A program made the position numbers and the translations under genes. From Sabellastarte sp. h YS-2021 (lineage: Eukaryota > Annelida > Polychaeta > Sabellida > Sabellidae): a stretch of 64,000 nt of DNA. How positions within the stretch are numbered: the stretch's first letter is position 1; each line of letters opens with the position of its first letter. The notes beneath the pieces are model-generated. The model was not told the DNA's origin. It did no database searches and saw nothing but the letters and a program-made list of their open reading frames with translations. Where the stretch lies: assembly GCA_964017235.1 (NCBI GenBank), contig OZ024929.1, positions 162,983,609-163,047,608 of the forward strand. The letters are read 5' to 3'. This document shows positions 12,201 through 24,359 of this stretch, piece by piece.

Positions 12201-13394
12201 ATTATGTTTCATAGAGTGGTATATTTTATGAAAAGAATATGTCATTTTTTCTGTAAATTTGGGATCATAAATTTTTTTCCAGGACATATTTAATCCTAGA
12301 TTTATAATGATAAAGATATACTGCAGTAAACTATAATTGGCTATAGATAGGGACATTCATATGTTGTATATCTTTGAGGCATTTTATGCCTCTGAAAATT
12401 CATTGCTGTTTAATAATTTTATCAGATAAATATGCTTAAGATAATCATATTTGCGAAATCCTTTATTGTTCCATTGTAAAAAAATACACAGCCATGTTGT
12501 CATATGTTATTGTTAACATTTTTAATTCACAGATGACTCTATATCTTAATATCATGAAAGCCCAATGGTTTTACCGTACATATTATTAAGGCTTTTTCCA
12601 TTCTCTCAAAACAAACAAGTCATTCTTTCCACAAGGCTCTACTTTCATGAATCTAAAGATAAAAGTCCTTGTTTGAATTGTTTACCCAAAAAAGATTTAC
12701 TGTAAGCATATCCCTTAATGAAAAGAAATGAATACATCTTGATATCCCTTATCAACCTTTTTACTCAGTGTGCAGACATACTATGTAATCATATAGATGT
12801 TAACAGGCAAAGCACAGTGGGGGATCATTGCCCCATCAGTGAGAGAGTGGGACTTGCCATGAATCTGCCACCAGATAGATATCACACAAAAGTAAATACC
12901 GAGTTGGAGGAAAGTGGTTTTTTTCAGTCATTTTATCTTCTGAAAGTAGTCAAGTCTATATATTTGACCAATTTACATCGTGTATGTGAAGTAGCTAGAT
13001 GAACAACTGCTGCTAAACAAAAGCTGAATTAATTTATGCTTTTTGTCCCAAAAAGGAAAAGTCTATCCACACAATTCCACAAAAATGGAATCAGGAGAAT
13101 ATGGGATTTTTTTAATGTGCCTAAAATTGGGAATTTATATTATATGAACACTGATCAGCTGCAATATATTAATAACCACATCACTGCATGCTAAATACCT
13201 CATTTTTTTCTTTGAAGATGCCATAACTTCAAAAACACTAGGAGGTTAGCTTTGCCAGATAACAGAAATTTTGTTTTAGGTATACATGTGGCAGATGTGG
13301 TTTTAAAAAGTCTTAAAATAAATGAGGTGGGAGCAAAAACTATATATTTATCATGTTAAGTTGGTTAAAGTCTCTTAAATACAGGTATTTTAAG
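12201..13394. other. No convincing gene
   Basis: An ORF at 12718-13002 has no recognised domain. A possible acceptor TTAACAG lies inside it near 12806, but I found no matching exon. The rest is A+T-rich. Confidence 0.3.
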
Positions 13395-13720
13395 TAAAAA
13401 GGTCATTAAAAGTCATCCTTAAATTTAATCAATGTATCAAGTTGAACTGATGTCATTAACAGTAAGTCAGTTGGGAGCTGAAAACCCTCATTTTTACTTC
13501 AAGATGGCCATGACTGTACTTGTATTGGAACTCCAAGGTGGAAAGAAAATAAGAATGTCCCGATTTTCATCTTTAATAAGTGTGCAAAATTTAACTGAGG
13601 TCAGCTGAACAATACGATAGCTGGTTCCAAATGCTGAATTCATCATGCTCTTTGATAACACAATTAAACTATGAAGAATTTAAATACTCAGTAACTACCA
13701 GAGTTACACATATGATATTT
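13395..13720. repeat. Dispersed repeat shared with 56.3 and 60.5 kb
   Basis: GGTCATTAAAAGTC, then a long block containing AAGTTGAACTGATGTCATT and TCAGTTGGGAGCTGAAAACC. The same block is at 56262-56420 and 60470-60660, and its later part is inside the nested HINE at 51180-51640. It is internal sequence of the AAGCGGCCC-type HINE family. Confidence 0.7.
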
Positions 13721-14953
13721 TTCTACATATAAGCGAAGTACTGCTATAAGAATCACAATAAACAGTTAAACACTATTGTTTGAAATTTTAAAACTAAGAA
13801 CTTACCAAAATTTAACAAATCTTGAAAAGACTGTTCTCTTGACACTCTGTCAATGGCGATTATCAGGAACTGTTATGCCCCAATCACACAACACAGGCGG
13901 TATTTCTAGCAGTAAAAGACGGAAGGAAAAACAGACGCCAAATGTGTACCTCATGTGAAACCTGAATGTATACCTCCAACAACATTCTTGCTACTGACAA
14001 GAATTGGAATCTAGGAGGATAATTACCATGATTAGACAGAGAAAAGATACAGTAAAGATATTTTAAAGACAAAGAAAAGTTACAGTAACACTACAGCAAA
14101 CATACCACTTGACTAGAGACACAGAAAGAGGCAGAATAACACAGATTTGGGATAAAATGGCAGAACTGTTACAGAAGTGATACAACCCTGCAGTTACAGG
14201 CTGTTATGTAATACCATCAATACCTAGATCCCAATGTTCCATGCTGGCCTCATGAGCTACATATGAGTGCAACATATTTAACTTGTTTGGGCTTTTTTCT
14301 GGTTCGACACATTTTGTATTTTAGTAATATCCATGTGTTTAATACGTCAGATTTGTATTTGGGTAGGACACACAAAACAAAGAAGAGAAACCTCTGCGCA
14401 CATGTAACAACTTTTTCAAGAAAAGCCTCTCATGAGCCGTCACATATTGAACTAAGACATTTCAGACACTTCAAGTCTTCTGTGTGGGTGGACACAGAAA
14501 ACAAGGAATGCCACAGTTTGCAAACAGAAGTCTGGTAGTATTGCGGCATTATACAAAACTGACTTGGCAGGAGTTTTTCTTGGGTAATAAATATTCAAAT
14601 CATTTTGCATGGATAAAATTAAAGACTTCATACAAGTTGAAATTTCAAATAAAGATTCTCACCACTATCTATTGGTGTGGACAAATCTGCTCAACATTTT
14701 TGACAATGAATACTGACATACCCTGATACCTTTTAGGCTTAAAAAATGAGATCAAAATGGCTACCGCTTGGCTGTCAAAAATGAAATCTTTGAAAAATTA
14801 AGATTGTGACTCCTAAATCTCTCACTGTCCTGAGATATGTCCACAATATAATCAGGGTAAAAGCTTGATTCATTTTATTTCCCAACTTATAAACACAGCA
14901 GTGATCTAAGTACCATGGTACAAGATAATAAGTACTACAGCTGGATTAATAAA
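13721..14953. other. No convincing gene
   Basis: Short ORFs at 13776-13958 and 14263-14726 lack domains and splice support. No repeat could be assigned. Confidence 0.3.
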
Positions 14954-17728
14954 CTAGAGATTGCGTCTCGACGCAGTGTATCCCCGGACGGGACATAGTT
15001 AAGGCGTGAATGTGTCGGGCTTGAGCCTGTTTCCTGGAGCACCAGGTCAGGATTCTCCATAGTACCAGATTACTTCCAAAATCTAATCACTAGTTGTTTC
15101 ACTTATATGTGTCTTTAAAAATTACATTTCATGGATCCAGAAGATCCATATAGTGATCCGGATCGCTTCCAAAACTCAATCATTTCATCCTTTTACCTTT
15201 TCAGACATATTCTAAAAATTTCATCGAAATCCATCCATAAGTTTTTGTGTTATCTTGTACACAGACACATCTGGCAGCCTGGATCCACATGATCCAGACA
15301 GTGATCCAGATTACTCCCAAAATCTAATCACTTGTTCTTTGTCCCATTTAAGACATTTCCTGAAAATTTCATAAAAATCCATTCATGACTTTCTGAGCTA
15401 TTTGTCTTTAAAAATTACATTCACGGATCCAGAAGATCCAGATAGTGGTCCAGATCACTCGCAAAATTGAACCATTTCTTCCTTTTACCACTTCTTCCTT
15501 TTACCATTTGTAACATATCCTGAAAATAGTAAAATCCATTCCAAGATTATGTGCAAGCCTGGATCCAGATGATCCAGATCACTCCAAAAATGTAATCACT
15601 TGTTCCTTGTACCATTTAGGCCATTTGCTGAAACAATCCATCCATAACTTTTTGAGGTATCTGTCTTAAAAATTACATTTCATGGATCCAGAAGATCCAT
15701 ATAGTGATCCGGATCACTTCCAAAATTCAATCATTTCATCCTTTTACCACTTCTTCCTTTTACTATTTGTAACATAGCCTAAAAATATCATCAAAATTCA
15801 TCGTAAAATCATGTTGCAGGCTCGATCCAGATGATCCAGACGGTGATCCAGATCATTCCAAAAGTATAATCACTTGTTCCTTGTACCATTTAGGTCATTT
15901 GCTGAAAATGTCATCACAATCCATCCATAACTTTTTGAGGTGTGTCTTATTACATTTCACGGATCCAGAAGATCCATAGTGATCCGGATCACTTCCAAAA
16001 TTCAGTTATTTCATCCTTTTACCTTTTCAGACATATCCTGAAAATTTCATCAAAATCCGTCCATAAGTTTTTTTGCTACAATGTACACAAACACATCTGG
16101 CAACCTGGATCCAGATGATCCAGACAGTGATCCAGATCACTCCCCAAATCTAATCACTTGTTCCTCGCACCATTTAGGTCATTTGCTGAAAATGTCATCA
16201 CAATCCATCCATAACTTTTTGAGGTATCTGTCTTATTACATTTCATGGATCCAGAAGATCCATATAGTGATCCGGATCACTTCCAAAATTCAGCCATTTC
16301 ATCCTTTTACCTTTTCAGACATATCCTGAAAATTTCATCAAAATCCGTCCATAAGTTTTTTAGCTACAATGTACACAAACACATCTGCAACCTGGATCCA
16401 GATGATCCAGACAGTGATCCAGATCACTCCCCAAATCTAATCACTTGTTCCTCGCACCATTTAGGCCATTTGCTGAAAATGTCATCACAATCCATCCATA
16501 ACTTTTTGAGGTATCTGTCTTTAAAAATTACATTTCATGGATCCAGAAGATCCATATAGTGATCCGGATCACTTCTAAAATTCAACCATTTCATCTTTTT
16601 ACCTTTTCAGACATATCCTGAAAATTTCATCAAAATCCGTTCACAAGTTTTTGAGCTATATTGTACACAAACACATCTGGCAGTCTGGATCCAGATGATC
16701 CAGACAGTGATCCGGATCACTCCCAAAATCTAATCACTTGTTCCTCGTCCCAATAAGGACATCTCCTGAAAATTTCATCAAAATGCACCCATAACTTTTT
16801 GAGCTATCTGTGTTTAAAAATTAAATTTCATGGATCCAGAAGATCCAGACAGTGATCCGGATCACTCCCAAAATTTAATCACATCTTCCTTTTACCAATT
16901 TGGACATATCCTGAAAATTTTATCAAAATCCGTCTGTCAGTTTTTGAGTTATCTTGTTTACAAACAAACAAACAAATAGAGGGCCCAAAATGACCCACGG
17001 TCAGGTACTTTGGCGGTCAGTGGATGACCTTCAACGAAGATCTGTAACCGGTCAGCCTGGATGCTGGTACTCCATCATGTACTCAACCTCAAAAGCCATT
17101 TTCAATAGTTTCCACGCAATGTAGTCAGCATTAAGTGTGAAAATATCTCCAAATATGCCAAAAATGACCCTTGGTCAGGTACTTTGGCGGTCAGTGGATG
17201 ACCTTAAATGAAGATCTGTAACCAGTAAACCTGGATGGCAGAAGTCCATCATGTACTCAACCTCCAAAGCCATTTTCAATAGTTTCCATGCAATATAGTC
17301 AGCGTTAAGTGTGAAAATATCTCCAAAAAGGCCAAAAATGCCCCTCGGTCAAGTACTTTGGCGGTCAGTGGATGACCTTCAATGAAGAGCTTCAAGGTCA
17401 AATTTCTGCATGCTTATAGAGGACATATATATGTATTATATATACCAGCCATAGGATGATCTAACTTTCTGTCTTGGAGAACTGGGCCAAAATGTGCAAA
17501 AATGGCCAAAATCTGACCTTTAAGTGGCCACCAGTGACCTTGAGATTGAAGGTCAAGGTCACAAAACAATAGCGTTCGTGGCATTGCCCATATATACCCA
17601 CATACCAAATTTGAAAGTTCTAACTAAAATATTTTTTAAGTTATCGCGTCCAAAAGGAAATCTCTGCGGCGGCGGCGGCGTGACCGTACTGAATCCTAAG
17701 TATCCCCGACTTTCGTCCGGGGATACAA
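14954..17728 (-). mobile_element. HINE family E, complete, with GGATCC-rich array
   Basis: Low end: CTAG at 14954-14957, a perfect hairpin TGCGTC/GACGCA, then GTATCCCCGGACG. High end: a palindrome GTATCCCCG ... CGGGGATAC at 17700-17726. The half-copy and full palindrome are the asymmetric terminal repeats of this class. The interior is an array (15120-16965), then three copies of a 'GGTCAGGTACTTTGGCGGTCA' type repeat at about 16990-17390, then a (CGG)n stretch near 17667. No ORF of note. Confidence 0.8.
15120..16965. repeat. About 290-bp dimeric array rich in GGATCC/GATCCGGATC
   Basis: CATGGATCCAGAAGATCC or a close variant recurs near 15128, 15421, 15681, 15958, 16244, 16538 and 16831. Between these, a second half-unit carries TGGATCCAGATGATCCAGAC. 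Spacing is about 260-294 bp. One further unit lies alone at about 31640-31760 in the receptor intron. Confidence 0.9.
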
Positions 17729-18560
17729 TTAATGAAAGAGATGACATAAACACAAAGAATTATGCACTGGGATGCTATCCCTAAACCCCCTGATCAGCAC
17801 AGAATAAATGCAAGTCACATGCCCATAACTACTCAGGCCACAATCAAATTCCCCCATTCCTAACGTGTTACTGGGGTTTATGTGATGGCACTTATTACAA
17901 TATTTCTGGAATCAATTTTACACAAATCAGAAAACTACAACTTAAGCAGGAATTCAACAAAACAGGTCCAATTGTAATAGAAAACTTCCAAAAGGAACTA
18001 TTTGCTTCTGGACAAAAGGGAATTCTACTGCACAGGGATTTGACTGGTATGCCCAATATGATGACTTCCAGTCTAATACTCTGACATTATAATCTATCAA
18101 ATCACTAAGACAAGAAAACAGGAGCTGCATACTGTAATACTACACGTGGAATTCATACAACCTTCCTCTACATTAAATGAAGGTCGGAATTCCAACACAA
18201 CTGACACTGATGTACCAGATTAAATGTATGTAAACTACCCAAGATGTATGGCAATATTTAAGTGTGCAATAAGATTAATCCTTGAGTATCAGAAATCCAT
18301 TAAATTTACCATACATTTCCTAAATATCACCCCAGGATTGAAAATAATTAATTCTGGTGTCATATTTGATTCAGCAATGCTATTCTTCCATTGGCATATA
18401 AATTTACATGAAACGAGAACATCCTCCAGAGACACAGTTGTCATTATTACAACAGTCAGGTTTTTTAATATAGCAACAAATGTTCTATATGGGATAAAAC
18501 AGGTCGTAAAAACACAATGGGAGCATTTTTGAGACTTTTGAAACAAGCCTTGTGGTACAT
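17729..18560. other. No convincing gene
   Basis: ORFs of about 100 codons on both strands over 18224-18570 have no recognised domain or splice partner. The sequence otherwise looks unique. Confidence 0.3.
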
Positions 18561-18860
18561 AGCATGGCATCAGTAATGTTGCATTTTACAAAATCGCCTC
18601 CGATGACCATCTTTTTTAATCATTTTTGCCCAAAATGGATAGGGTTCCTCTAATAAGTAATATCAATGACTGTACAAAGCTTTAAGACGATCAGTGAAAG
18701 CAGTCTGGACTTAAGAGTGCATACAAGCTTTAAAACTGGGTGGCGGCCATCTTAAAAACAAGAGTTGACTACGGAGTTGACAAGTGCTGAGTCAGCAAAA
18801 TGTCAAAATTTATTACAACATAGTTTTGTAATATGGCTATATGGGATGAAACATGTTGAA

Positions 18861-20093
18861 AAAAAATAGCATCAGAGATGCCCGTACCCCACAGCCTTGG
18901 GAAATATTTTTAACACCATGAGATATAGAAGTACTGTATCAGTACAAAGTTTAAGATACTTTCAGAGCACTGTCAGTTATATAAAGATCCAAACAATGTT
19001 TCAATAGAGAAAATACTGTCTAAGAGAAATATAATGCATGTACTCCTTATCTACATTTGGTATGGCCGAATTATGGTTTAAATGTTTTGAATATTACCAT
19101 GCAGACAGAAGTGGTAATACATTCAATGAATGCTTATATGTGGTGTTGGAGCAAATTCTGTGGCTCACTTGATGAAATTCCATCTGTTACAATGGGAAAT
19201 TGTAAAATTAAAATTCTTGATGAATTCTAATATGACTTTAACAGTACTTAATCTGCATCAAAAGACAGACCCAAAGGTGCAACAAGCTTAAATAGGTCAA
19301 GGTCACTACGACAAGGTCAAAGGTCAAATCAAGGTCACACCATGATGCTGCACACCAGCACCTAACCAATGTCCCTACCAAGCATCAACTTCCTACACCT
19401 TACGGTTTCCCAGATATAGCCCGGACAAGATTTTATAGGTCAAGGTCACTACAGCAAGGTCAAAGGTCAAATCAAGGTCACACCATGATGTTGTACACCT
19501 ACACCCCCTCACCAATGTCCCTACCAAGTATCAACTTCCTACACCTTACAGTTTCCGAGATATAACCCAAACAAGATTTTATAGGTCAAGGTCACTACAG
19601 CAAGGTCAAAGGTCAAATCATGGTCAGACCATGACATTGCACACCTACACCCCCTAACCAATGTCCCTACCAAGTATCAACTTCCTACACCTTACAGTTT
19701 CCGATATAGCCTAGACAAGATTTTATAGGTTGAGGTCACTACGGCAAAGGTCAAATCAAGGTCACACCATGATGTGGCACACCTACACCCCCTAACCAAG
19801 GTCCCTACCAAGTATTAACTTCCCACACCTTACGGTTTCCGAGATATATCCCGGACAAGATTTTTAAACTCAAGGTCACTACGGCAAGGTCAAATCAAGG
19901 TCAGACCATGACGTTGCACACCTACACATCCTAACCAATGTCCCTATCAAGTATCAACTTCCTACACCTTACAGTTTCTGAGATACAGCCCGGACAAACT
20001 TTTTCCCGCCTCCCGCCTCCCGCCTGCCCGCCCATCCGGACACCACGGGTGAAAACAATACCCCAACAGCCCTCAAGGGCTGTGGGGTAAAAA
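18861..20093 (-). mobile_element. HINE family A copy, well preserved
   Basis: Low end: ATAGCATCAGAGATGC (hairpin stem GCATC/GATGC) then CCGTACCCCACAGCC. High end: ACAGCCCTCAAGGGCTGT followed by GGGGTA. A left block at 18900-19290 includes a short conserved ORF (19130-19291). It is followed by five to six units of about 146 bp with AGGTCA half-sites, two or three of which contain the exact direct repeat AGGTCAAAGGTCA. Confidence 0.8.
19130..19291 (+). other. Short ORF conserved among HINE-A copies
   Basis: A 53-codon ORF starting MLICGVGANSVAHL and containing SNMTLTVLNLHQKT. The same ORF is open at 49762 (MLICGVGAKSVAHL) and 32209 (MLLCGIGAKPVAHL). It sits just before the tandem array in the longer family A copies. 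Similarity may simply reflect common descent of the repeat. No family is recognised, and coding is unproven. Confidence 0.3.
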
Positions 20094-20708
20094 TGGGTGG
20101 TCGCCATCTTGGAAACTAGATGGCGGATGTAAAAAAGTTATTTTTCAGAAGCTGTCCCCCTTGACCCTGAAATGACACAGAAAACCTGAATATGATATCT
20201 TGAACCGTTTTGCTGTAATGAGGAAAAGTAGAAAGTGAAGGGGAAAAAAAGGGAAAAAAAATTTTGACGAAACCTAAAGGACATCCGATGAAAACAGATG
20301 TCCTAGTAATGTGGGGAAATAAATGTATATATCATAATGAACCATTTCCCCTAATTCCACATGTATTGTAATGAATATTTTATAGTGCTTAATCTCCTTG
20401 CATGACAGACTCTAAGAAGCTGGAGCCACAATGAAAGACTGAAACATTTTGAATCCAAAGACGTAAGCAGGTTGACGCAAGAGACACCGGGGAGACAGGA
20501 AAACTATGGAGGGTAAGCTTTACTAAATTAGGGAGGTCTTCAATTTGTGCCCGAAATGTGAATAACAAAATGTTTTATCAACAGTTTACATCAATTACTC
20601 CACATTCTGATATTTCTTCACTTTTCAACTTGCAAAGGTGTTCTCAAAAAGAGTCCTCAGGAAGTAAAATATTACTGAGGTGAGAAAACAGGTATTGTAG
20701 AAGTTAAA

Positions 20709-20730
20709 TTTATTCCTTTCACTATTTATT
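20709..20730 (-). promoter_or_regulatory. Candidate polyadenylation signals of the receptor gene
   Basis: AATAAA on the minus strand at 20714-20709 and 20730-20725, about 390-410 bases beyond the receptor stop codon at 21120. No transcript evidence is available, so use is inferred. Confidence 0.4.
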
Positions 20731-21119
20731 TTCCACTATATCAGTAATTGTCGAGATATCAACTAAAATATCGACTGTCTTCAGCTGCCCATAATGGCAC
20801 TTATGTCAACAGATGTGCAACCAACCAGTTGAATTTTTCTTTCAACTTATTTTTACCTACAGGTACAATCAATCTCAACCAACTAATTAACATTGCGAGA
20901 ATACATGTATAAGAATAATATGATCTCATGAATAACAATAAAACTTCAAGTACATGAAAAACTATTTACTGACTATTCGGTACTCTAAAGCTACACAACT
21001 CCTTTCTGTTTAATAATATTGCTTTGTCTTGTGTTTCTACAATATTGCAGATTTCTTCTCCACTACTGTCAGCTGGTATTTTCAGTGAAATGAAACAGAT
21101 TGTAAATGGAGAGCAAACA

Positions 21120-24100
21120 TTACTTGCAACATTTGTTGTGGCTCAGGTAATACATCCAAGTATTTAGTAAGCTGAAATAAGGGTAAATTATTACAGCATG
21201 CCATATTGACAAAGATAGAGCAGTGTCTATTGAATACAACAGCTTCATGTACAGAAATATCTTAACAACAATATAACAATTATTATGAAATACAAGCCTA
21301 AGACATTTACAGCAAAACAGTACTAAGGTTCTTGTTGGCTTTCTTCCATTACCTGAAAAACTGTAAAATCCTTTGAGAGCTGTAGTGTATACAATGCCAT
21401 ATGCAATGGTGAAACTTACCAAACATAATAAATTCAGCAATACAACCCCATAAACTACTGCAAAACTATGTTTTTCCAATATTAATATCCAATGCAATAC
21501 AAAAACATTGCAAAAAATATCCGGCTGAAATATAAAATTGTTTTTTTCCAGCTCAATGCTCATATATCTGACATAAAGGTATCCCAAAGACAAAACTAAT
21601 ATAGCTATAATGGAATTTATGAAAATTGTGGCTCTTTTGTGTGTCTCCTTTTTAGCAAATGGTTTCAGAGTATAAAATGCTCTGCTTAAACCAATGAAAC
21701 AGGTTAAAACAGTGGACATTTCAGTTACAAGTAAAAACACAAAGCTACAGATCAAGCAAAGGGGGCTACTTTGCCACGCTCGAAAATCATCCATGAATGA
21801 ATATTTGTACCTATGGAATGCTGAACCTATAACAATAAGATATGCCCCAAAGCCAGCATCTAAAAGTGCTAGAAATCTCTTACTGCTTCTCTCCAAACTG
21901 TACCAATTCTCCAACTTCAAGAACACAAGAAGATTCAAGAGAATACAAACCAAGCCCAAAATAAAGGCAGCTGGTTGGTACACCAACGGAACCAACTTCA
22001 AACTACATCTGGAATTAAGAGTTCTATCCGGGTAACAATGTTCAATGTATACCAGTGCACAGCAGTAATGAGCACTGTCTAACCAGAAATTCTGTAAATT
22101 CACTGATAATCTAAGTGAATCCCAGTACAACAAAATTAAAGGGTTTTTTCTCAAATCTAAGTGAGTAAGCTGGGTGTTACCATCAAATACATGTTTTCCA
22201 ACAAAGCGAATATTGTTTTGGGTCAAAAGAATAGTTCTCATGTTGACTGCACCTGTAAACGTGGCATCATCTAAGTAATCAATCATGTTGTGACTGGCAG
22301 ATAAATGCAGAAGTAAAATCATTTCAGTAAACACATAACAGCACAGAGAATGCAGTTTGTTGTCATTCAGTGAAAGGACCTTAATGTGAGAGGTCAACAG
22401 GTGCCTATCATCTGTCAGTGAGAAAGTACTTGTATAACTTATAGTGGAGATGTTACTTGAATCTAAGCTTACAGACAAAACTTGTCTTAACAAGAACAAG
22501 TTGATGGTTACATTATCAGTCCTGTCTGACTGCAACTGTATGGAAGCACCCTTTAATGCACTTTGACCAACAATTATCAGCTGGTTCACGTTATTTACAT
22601 CAAAAAAACAATCTGCTTTCAAACCTTTACAAATACACTGTGGAGGGCAGACAAAGCAATACAATTCATCATCACCGTATGGTGTACAAGATACCACACC
22701 ATTGCAGATTTCATGGGTTTCTAGGCAAGTTCCTGAACCACTACATTTCAGCATCCCTGGACAAGCCAGATTGTTGCAATGCTCTTCATCTTGCCCTGCT
22801 TCACATTCTGCCTGTCCATTGCACACATACATCAGTGGTATACAAACACCACTAATGTTACACTTAAACCGGTTCTGGCAATTAATCTGCTGACACCGCT
22901 GCAGATGTGACCCATCTGGGCAAAATCCAATCACTCCATCAAATGCCAACAAAAGACACAGGTTCCATATATCTATATGTCCAATGTTTTCACATAAAGT
23001 ATGTACCTGTCCTAGGAATTCCACAGTAATACTCTGGCCTGTTTGCAGAAAGAAATAGTCTATTAACTGTGACATACTCCACTTATTAACAACAGGCATC
23101 CTGAGGTCTCCAATGTACCCAGAAGTATTCACCGATGATAATCTGTGATGTTTGCTGGTTATATGCCAGTCAGGACACATTAGCTCATCAGTTGCATCAG
23201 CACAGTCATTAAAGCCATTGCACACCTTGTCCACCATTACACATTCCCCAGAAAGACACTTGAATAAGAAAGCTGTACACCAACAAGATGTCGAGCCATT
23301 TGATAGAGAACTGTACATTGCACCAGTACCAGGCTTAACACAACTGTGACATCCCTTCTCATCACTTCCATCTGGACAAATGGTTTCACCATCACACCTT
23401 TCAAAATAAGCAACGCACGTCCCTTCCAGGCACTGGAAGTAGTTGGAATGACATGCCACTTGTTTTACAGTTGTAATCATTTCTGTTTCACAGAAATAGA
23501 CTTTGGGTTCATCGGTAAGGCTCAAGTCAATATTATCAAAATAAGCAAATAACGGCAACAAAGGAGAAGTAATGAAATGTAATATGTAAAAATTATTGTT
23601 TTTCCAAGTTTTATCTGCCACTTCAAAAAGATAACTGTACCTGCTTGACATATACTGATAGCTTGTGTTAGTCACAGGGAAAAGAAATGGCACAAATAGA
23701 GTTAACGATAATGAGTTCATCAAAACATTATATTCAGGATGCAATTCAAATGGGTTCATCCAACCATCATATAGCCGAAAGTCAAAAATTGGTTTTAGAT
23801 TCAAGGCTTCACTGTGTCTCACATTAACAGGGCTTTTAAAATTGCACATTGTCCGTTCGATTTCTCTTGTTAAACTTACTACTACTGGGGGTTTCATAAT
23901 GTTGTTAAAAATAACTGGTTCATTTGGCTTGATGATAATTCCATATAATGCAAAACATTTATCAGCAACTGAAAGCCAGCCTTGCCCTGTAGGGCATGCA
24001 AACAGTGGAGGAGAAAGTACAACCCCACTTGGACTGCTTTCAACTTTATATTCTACTGTTGTACTATTTGACTTGTTCAGGGTTTTACTTGAAAACTTGA

Positions 24101-24359
24101 GAGTCCTTGCGGTATTCACGTAACAAAAATATTTCAGCCATTTTGAAGTTTCACATGGAACAAAGATTCTCGGGTTATGAAGCTTACTATGAATTGCACT
24201 CAGCTGCACAAAACTACCTTTATCTTCACAACTGGAGTTGGAAGTCCATACCGACTTCTCAAAGTTTTCTTTTGTTAGGATAGTAATTGCAGGTTCTCTT
24301 GAAAAGCCTAGTATTGGTGTGAGTGCGAGAACTTTTCCTTTACTGTGATATAGTTCATC
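21120..24359 (-). CDS. Receptor exon 3: lectin-like region, four LDLa, LRRs, 7TM, stop
   Basis: This exon encodes 1079 residues. Positions below are exon residues. About 25-145 has a lectin-like cysteine pattern (SSCEDKGSFVQLSAIHS, GWLSVADKCFALYG). LDLa modules lie at about 302-339 (CDGETICPDGSDEKGC, a full calcium cage), 359-395, 494-528 and 533-568. A cysteine-rich LRR cap (CPPQCICKGLKADC) is at 571-585, LRRs about 625-765 (LTHLDLRKNPL), and seven hydrophobic helices 790-1079. The helix-3 end reads GLSRAFYTLKPF in place of a DRY/ERW motif, and helix 7 reads LNTWMYYL in place of NPxxY. The reading frame is open upstream of the first GTG/ATG, back to the splice acceptor, so this is not a separate gene. 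Membrane receptor; G-protein coupling is inferred from the family. Confidence 0.92.
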   Translation of the reverse strand, partial: DELYHSKGKVLALTPILGFSREPAITILTKENFEKSVWTSNSSCEDKGSFVQLSAIHSKLHNPRIFVPCETSKWLKYFCYVNTARTLKFSSKTLNKSNSTTVEYKVESSPSGVVLSPPLFACPTGQGWLSVADKCFALYGIIIKPNEPVIFNNIMKPPVVVSLTREIERTMCNFKSPVNVRHSEALNLKPIFDFRLYDGWMNPFELHPEYNVLMNSLSLTLFVPFLFPVTNTSYQYMSSRYSYLFEVADKTWKNNNFYILHFITSPLLPLFAYFDNIDLSLTDEPKVYFCETEMITTVKQVACHSNYFQCLEGTCVAYFERCDGETICPDGSDEKGCHSCVKPGTGAMYSSLSNGSTSCWCTAFLFKCLSGECVMVDKVCNGFNDCADATDELMCPDWHITSKHHRLSSVNTSGYIGDLRMPVVNKWSMSQLIDYFFLQTGQSITVEFLGQVHTLCENIGHIDIWNLCLLLAFDGVIGFCPDGSHLQRCQQINCQNRFKCNISGVCIPLMYVCNGQAECEAGQDEEHCNNLACPGMLKCSGSGTCLETHEICNGVVSCTPYGDDELYCFVCPPQCICKGLKADCFFDVNNVNQLIIVGQSALKGASIQLQSDRTDNVTINLFLLRQVLSVSLDSSNISTISYTSTFSLTDDRHLLTSHIKVLSLNDNKLHSLCCYVFTEMILLLHLSASHNMIDYLDDATFTGAVNMRTILLTQNNIRFVGKHVFDGNTQLTHLDLRKNPLILLYWDSLRLSVNLQNFWLDSAHYCCALVYIEHCYPDRTLNSRCSLKLVPLVYQPAAFILGLVCILLNLLVFLKLENWYSLERSSKRFLALLDAGFGAYLIVIGSAFHRYKYSFMDDFRAWQSSPLCLICSFVFLLVTEMSTVLTCFIGLSRAFYTLKPFAKKETHKRATIFINSIIAILVLSLGYLYVRYMSIELEKNNFIFQPDIFCNVFVLHWILILEKHSFAVVYGVVLLNLLCLVSFTIAYGIVYTTALKGFYSFSGNGRKPTRTLVLFCCKCLRLVFHNNCYIVVKIFLYMKLLYSIDTALSLSIWHAVIIYPYFSLLNTWMYYLSHNKCCK

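Larger units (their letters stand above)
18561..20311 (-). repeat. Older repeat split by a HINE-A insertion
   Basis: Blocks around 18600-18860 (GGGTGGCGGCCATCTT) and 20094-20311 (GGGTGGTCGCCATCTTGGAA) flank the HINE at 18861-20093. The right end carries a palindrome AGGACATC ... GATGTCCT at 20278-20306, like the 5' termini of the other HINEs. The left terminus was not identified. Confidence 0.5.

Noticed and set aside
12718-13002. 94-codon ORF as a real exon
   Set aside because: No domain recognised, no convincing donor, and no partner exon; kept only as a note.
16081-16559. ORFs with DPDDPDSDPDHSPN repeats
   Set aside because: Translations of the GGATCC-rich tandem array; repeat units rather than a protein gene.
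18224-18570. Overlapping ORFs of about 100 codons on both strands
   Set aside because: No homology recognised and no splice context; likely chance in A+T-rich DNA.
21694-24123. Plus-strand ORFs of 60-152 codons opposite the receptor exon
   Set aside because: Antisense shadows of the receptor coding sequence; no domains or own signals.
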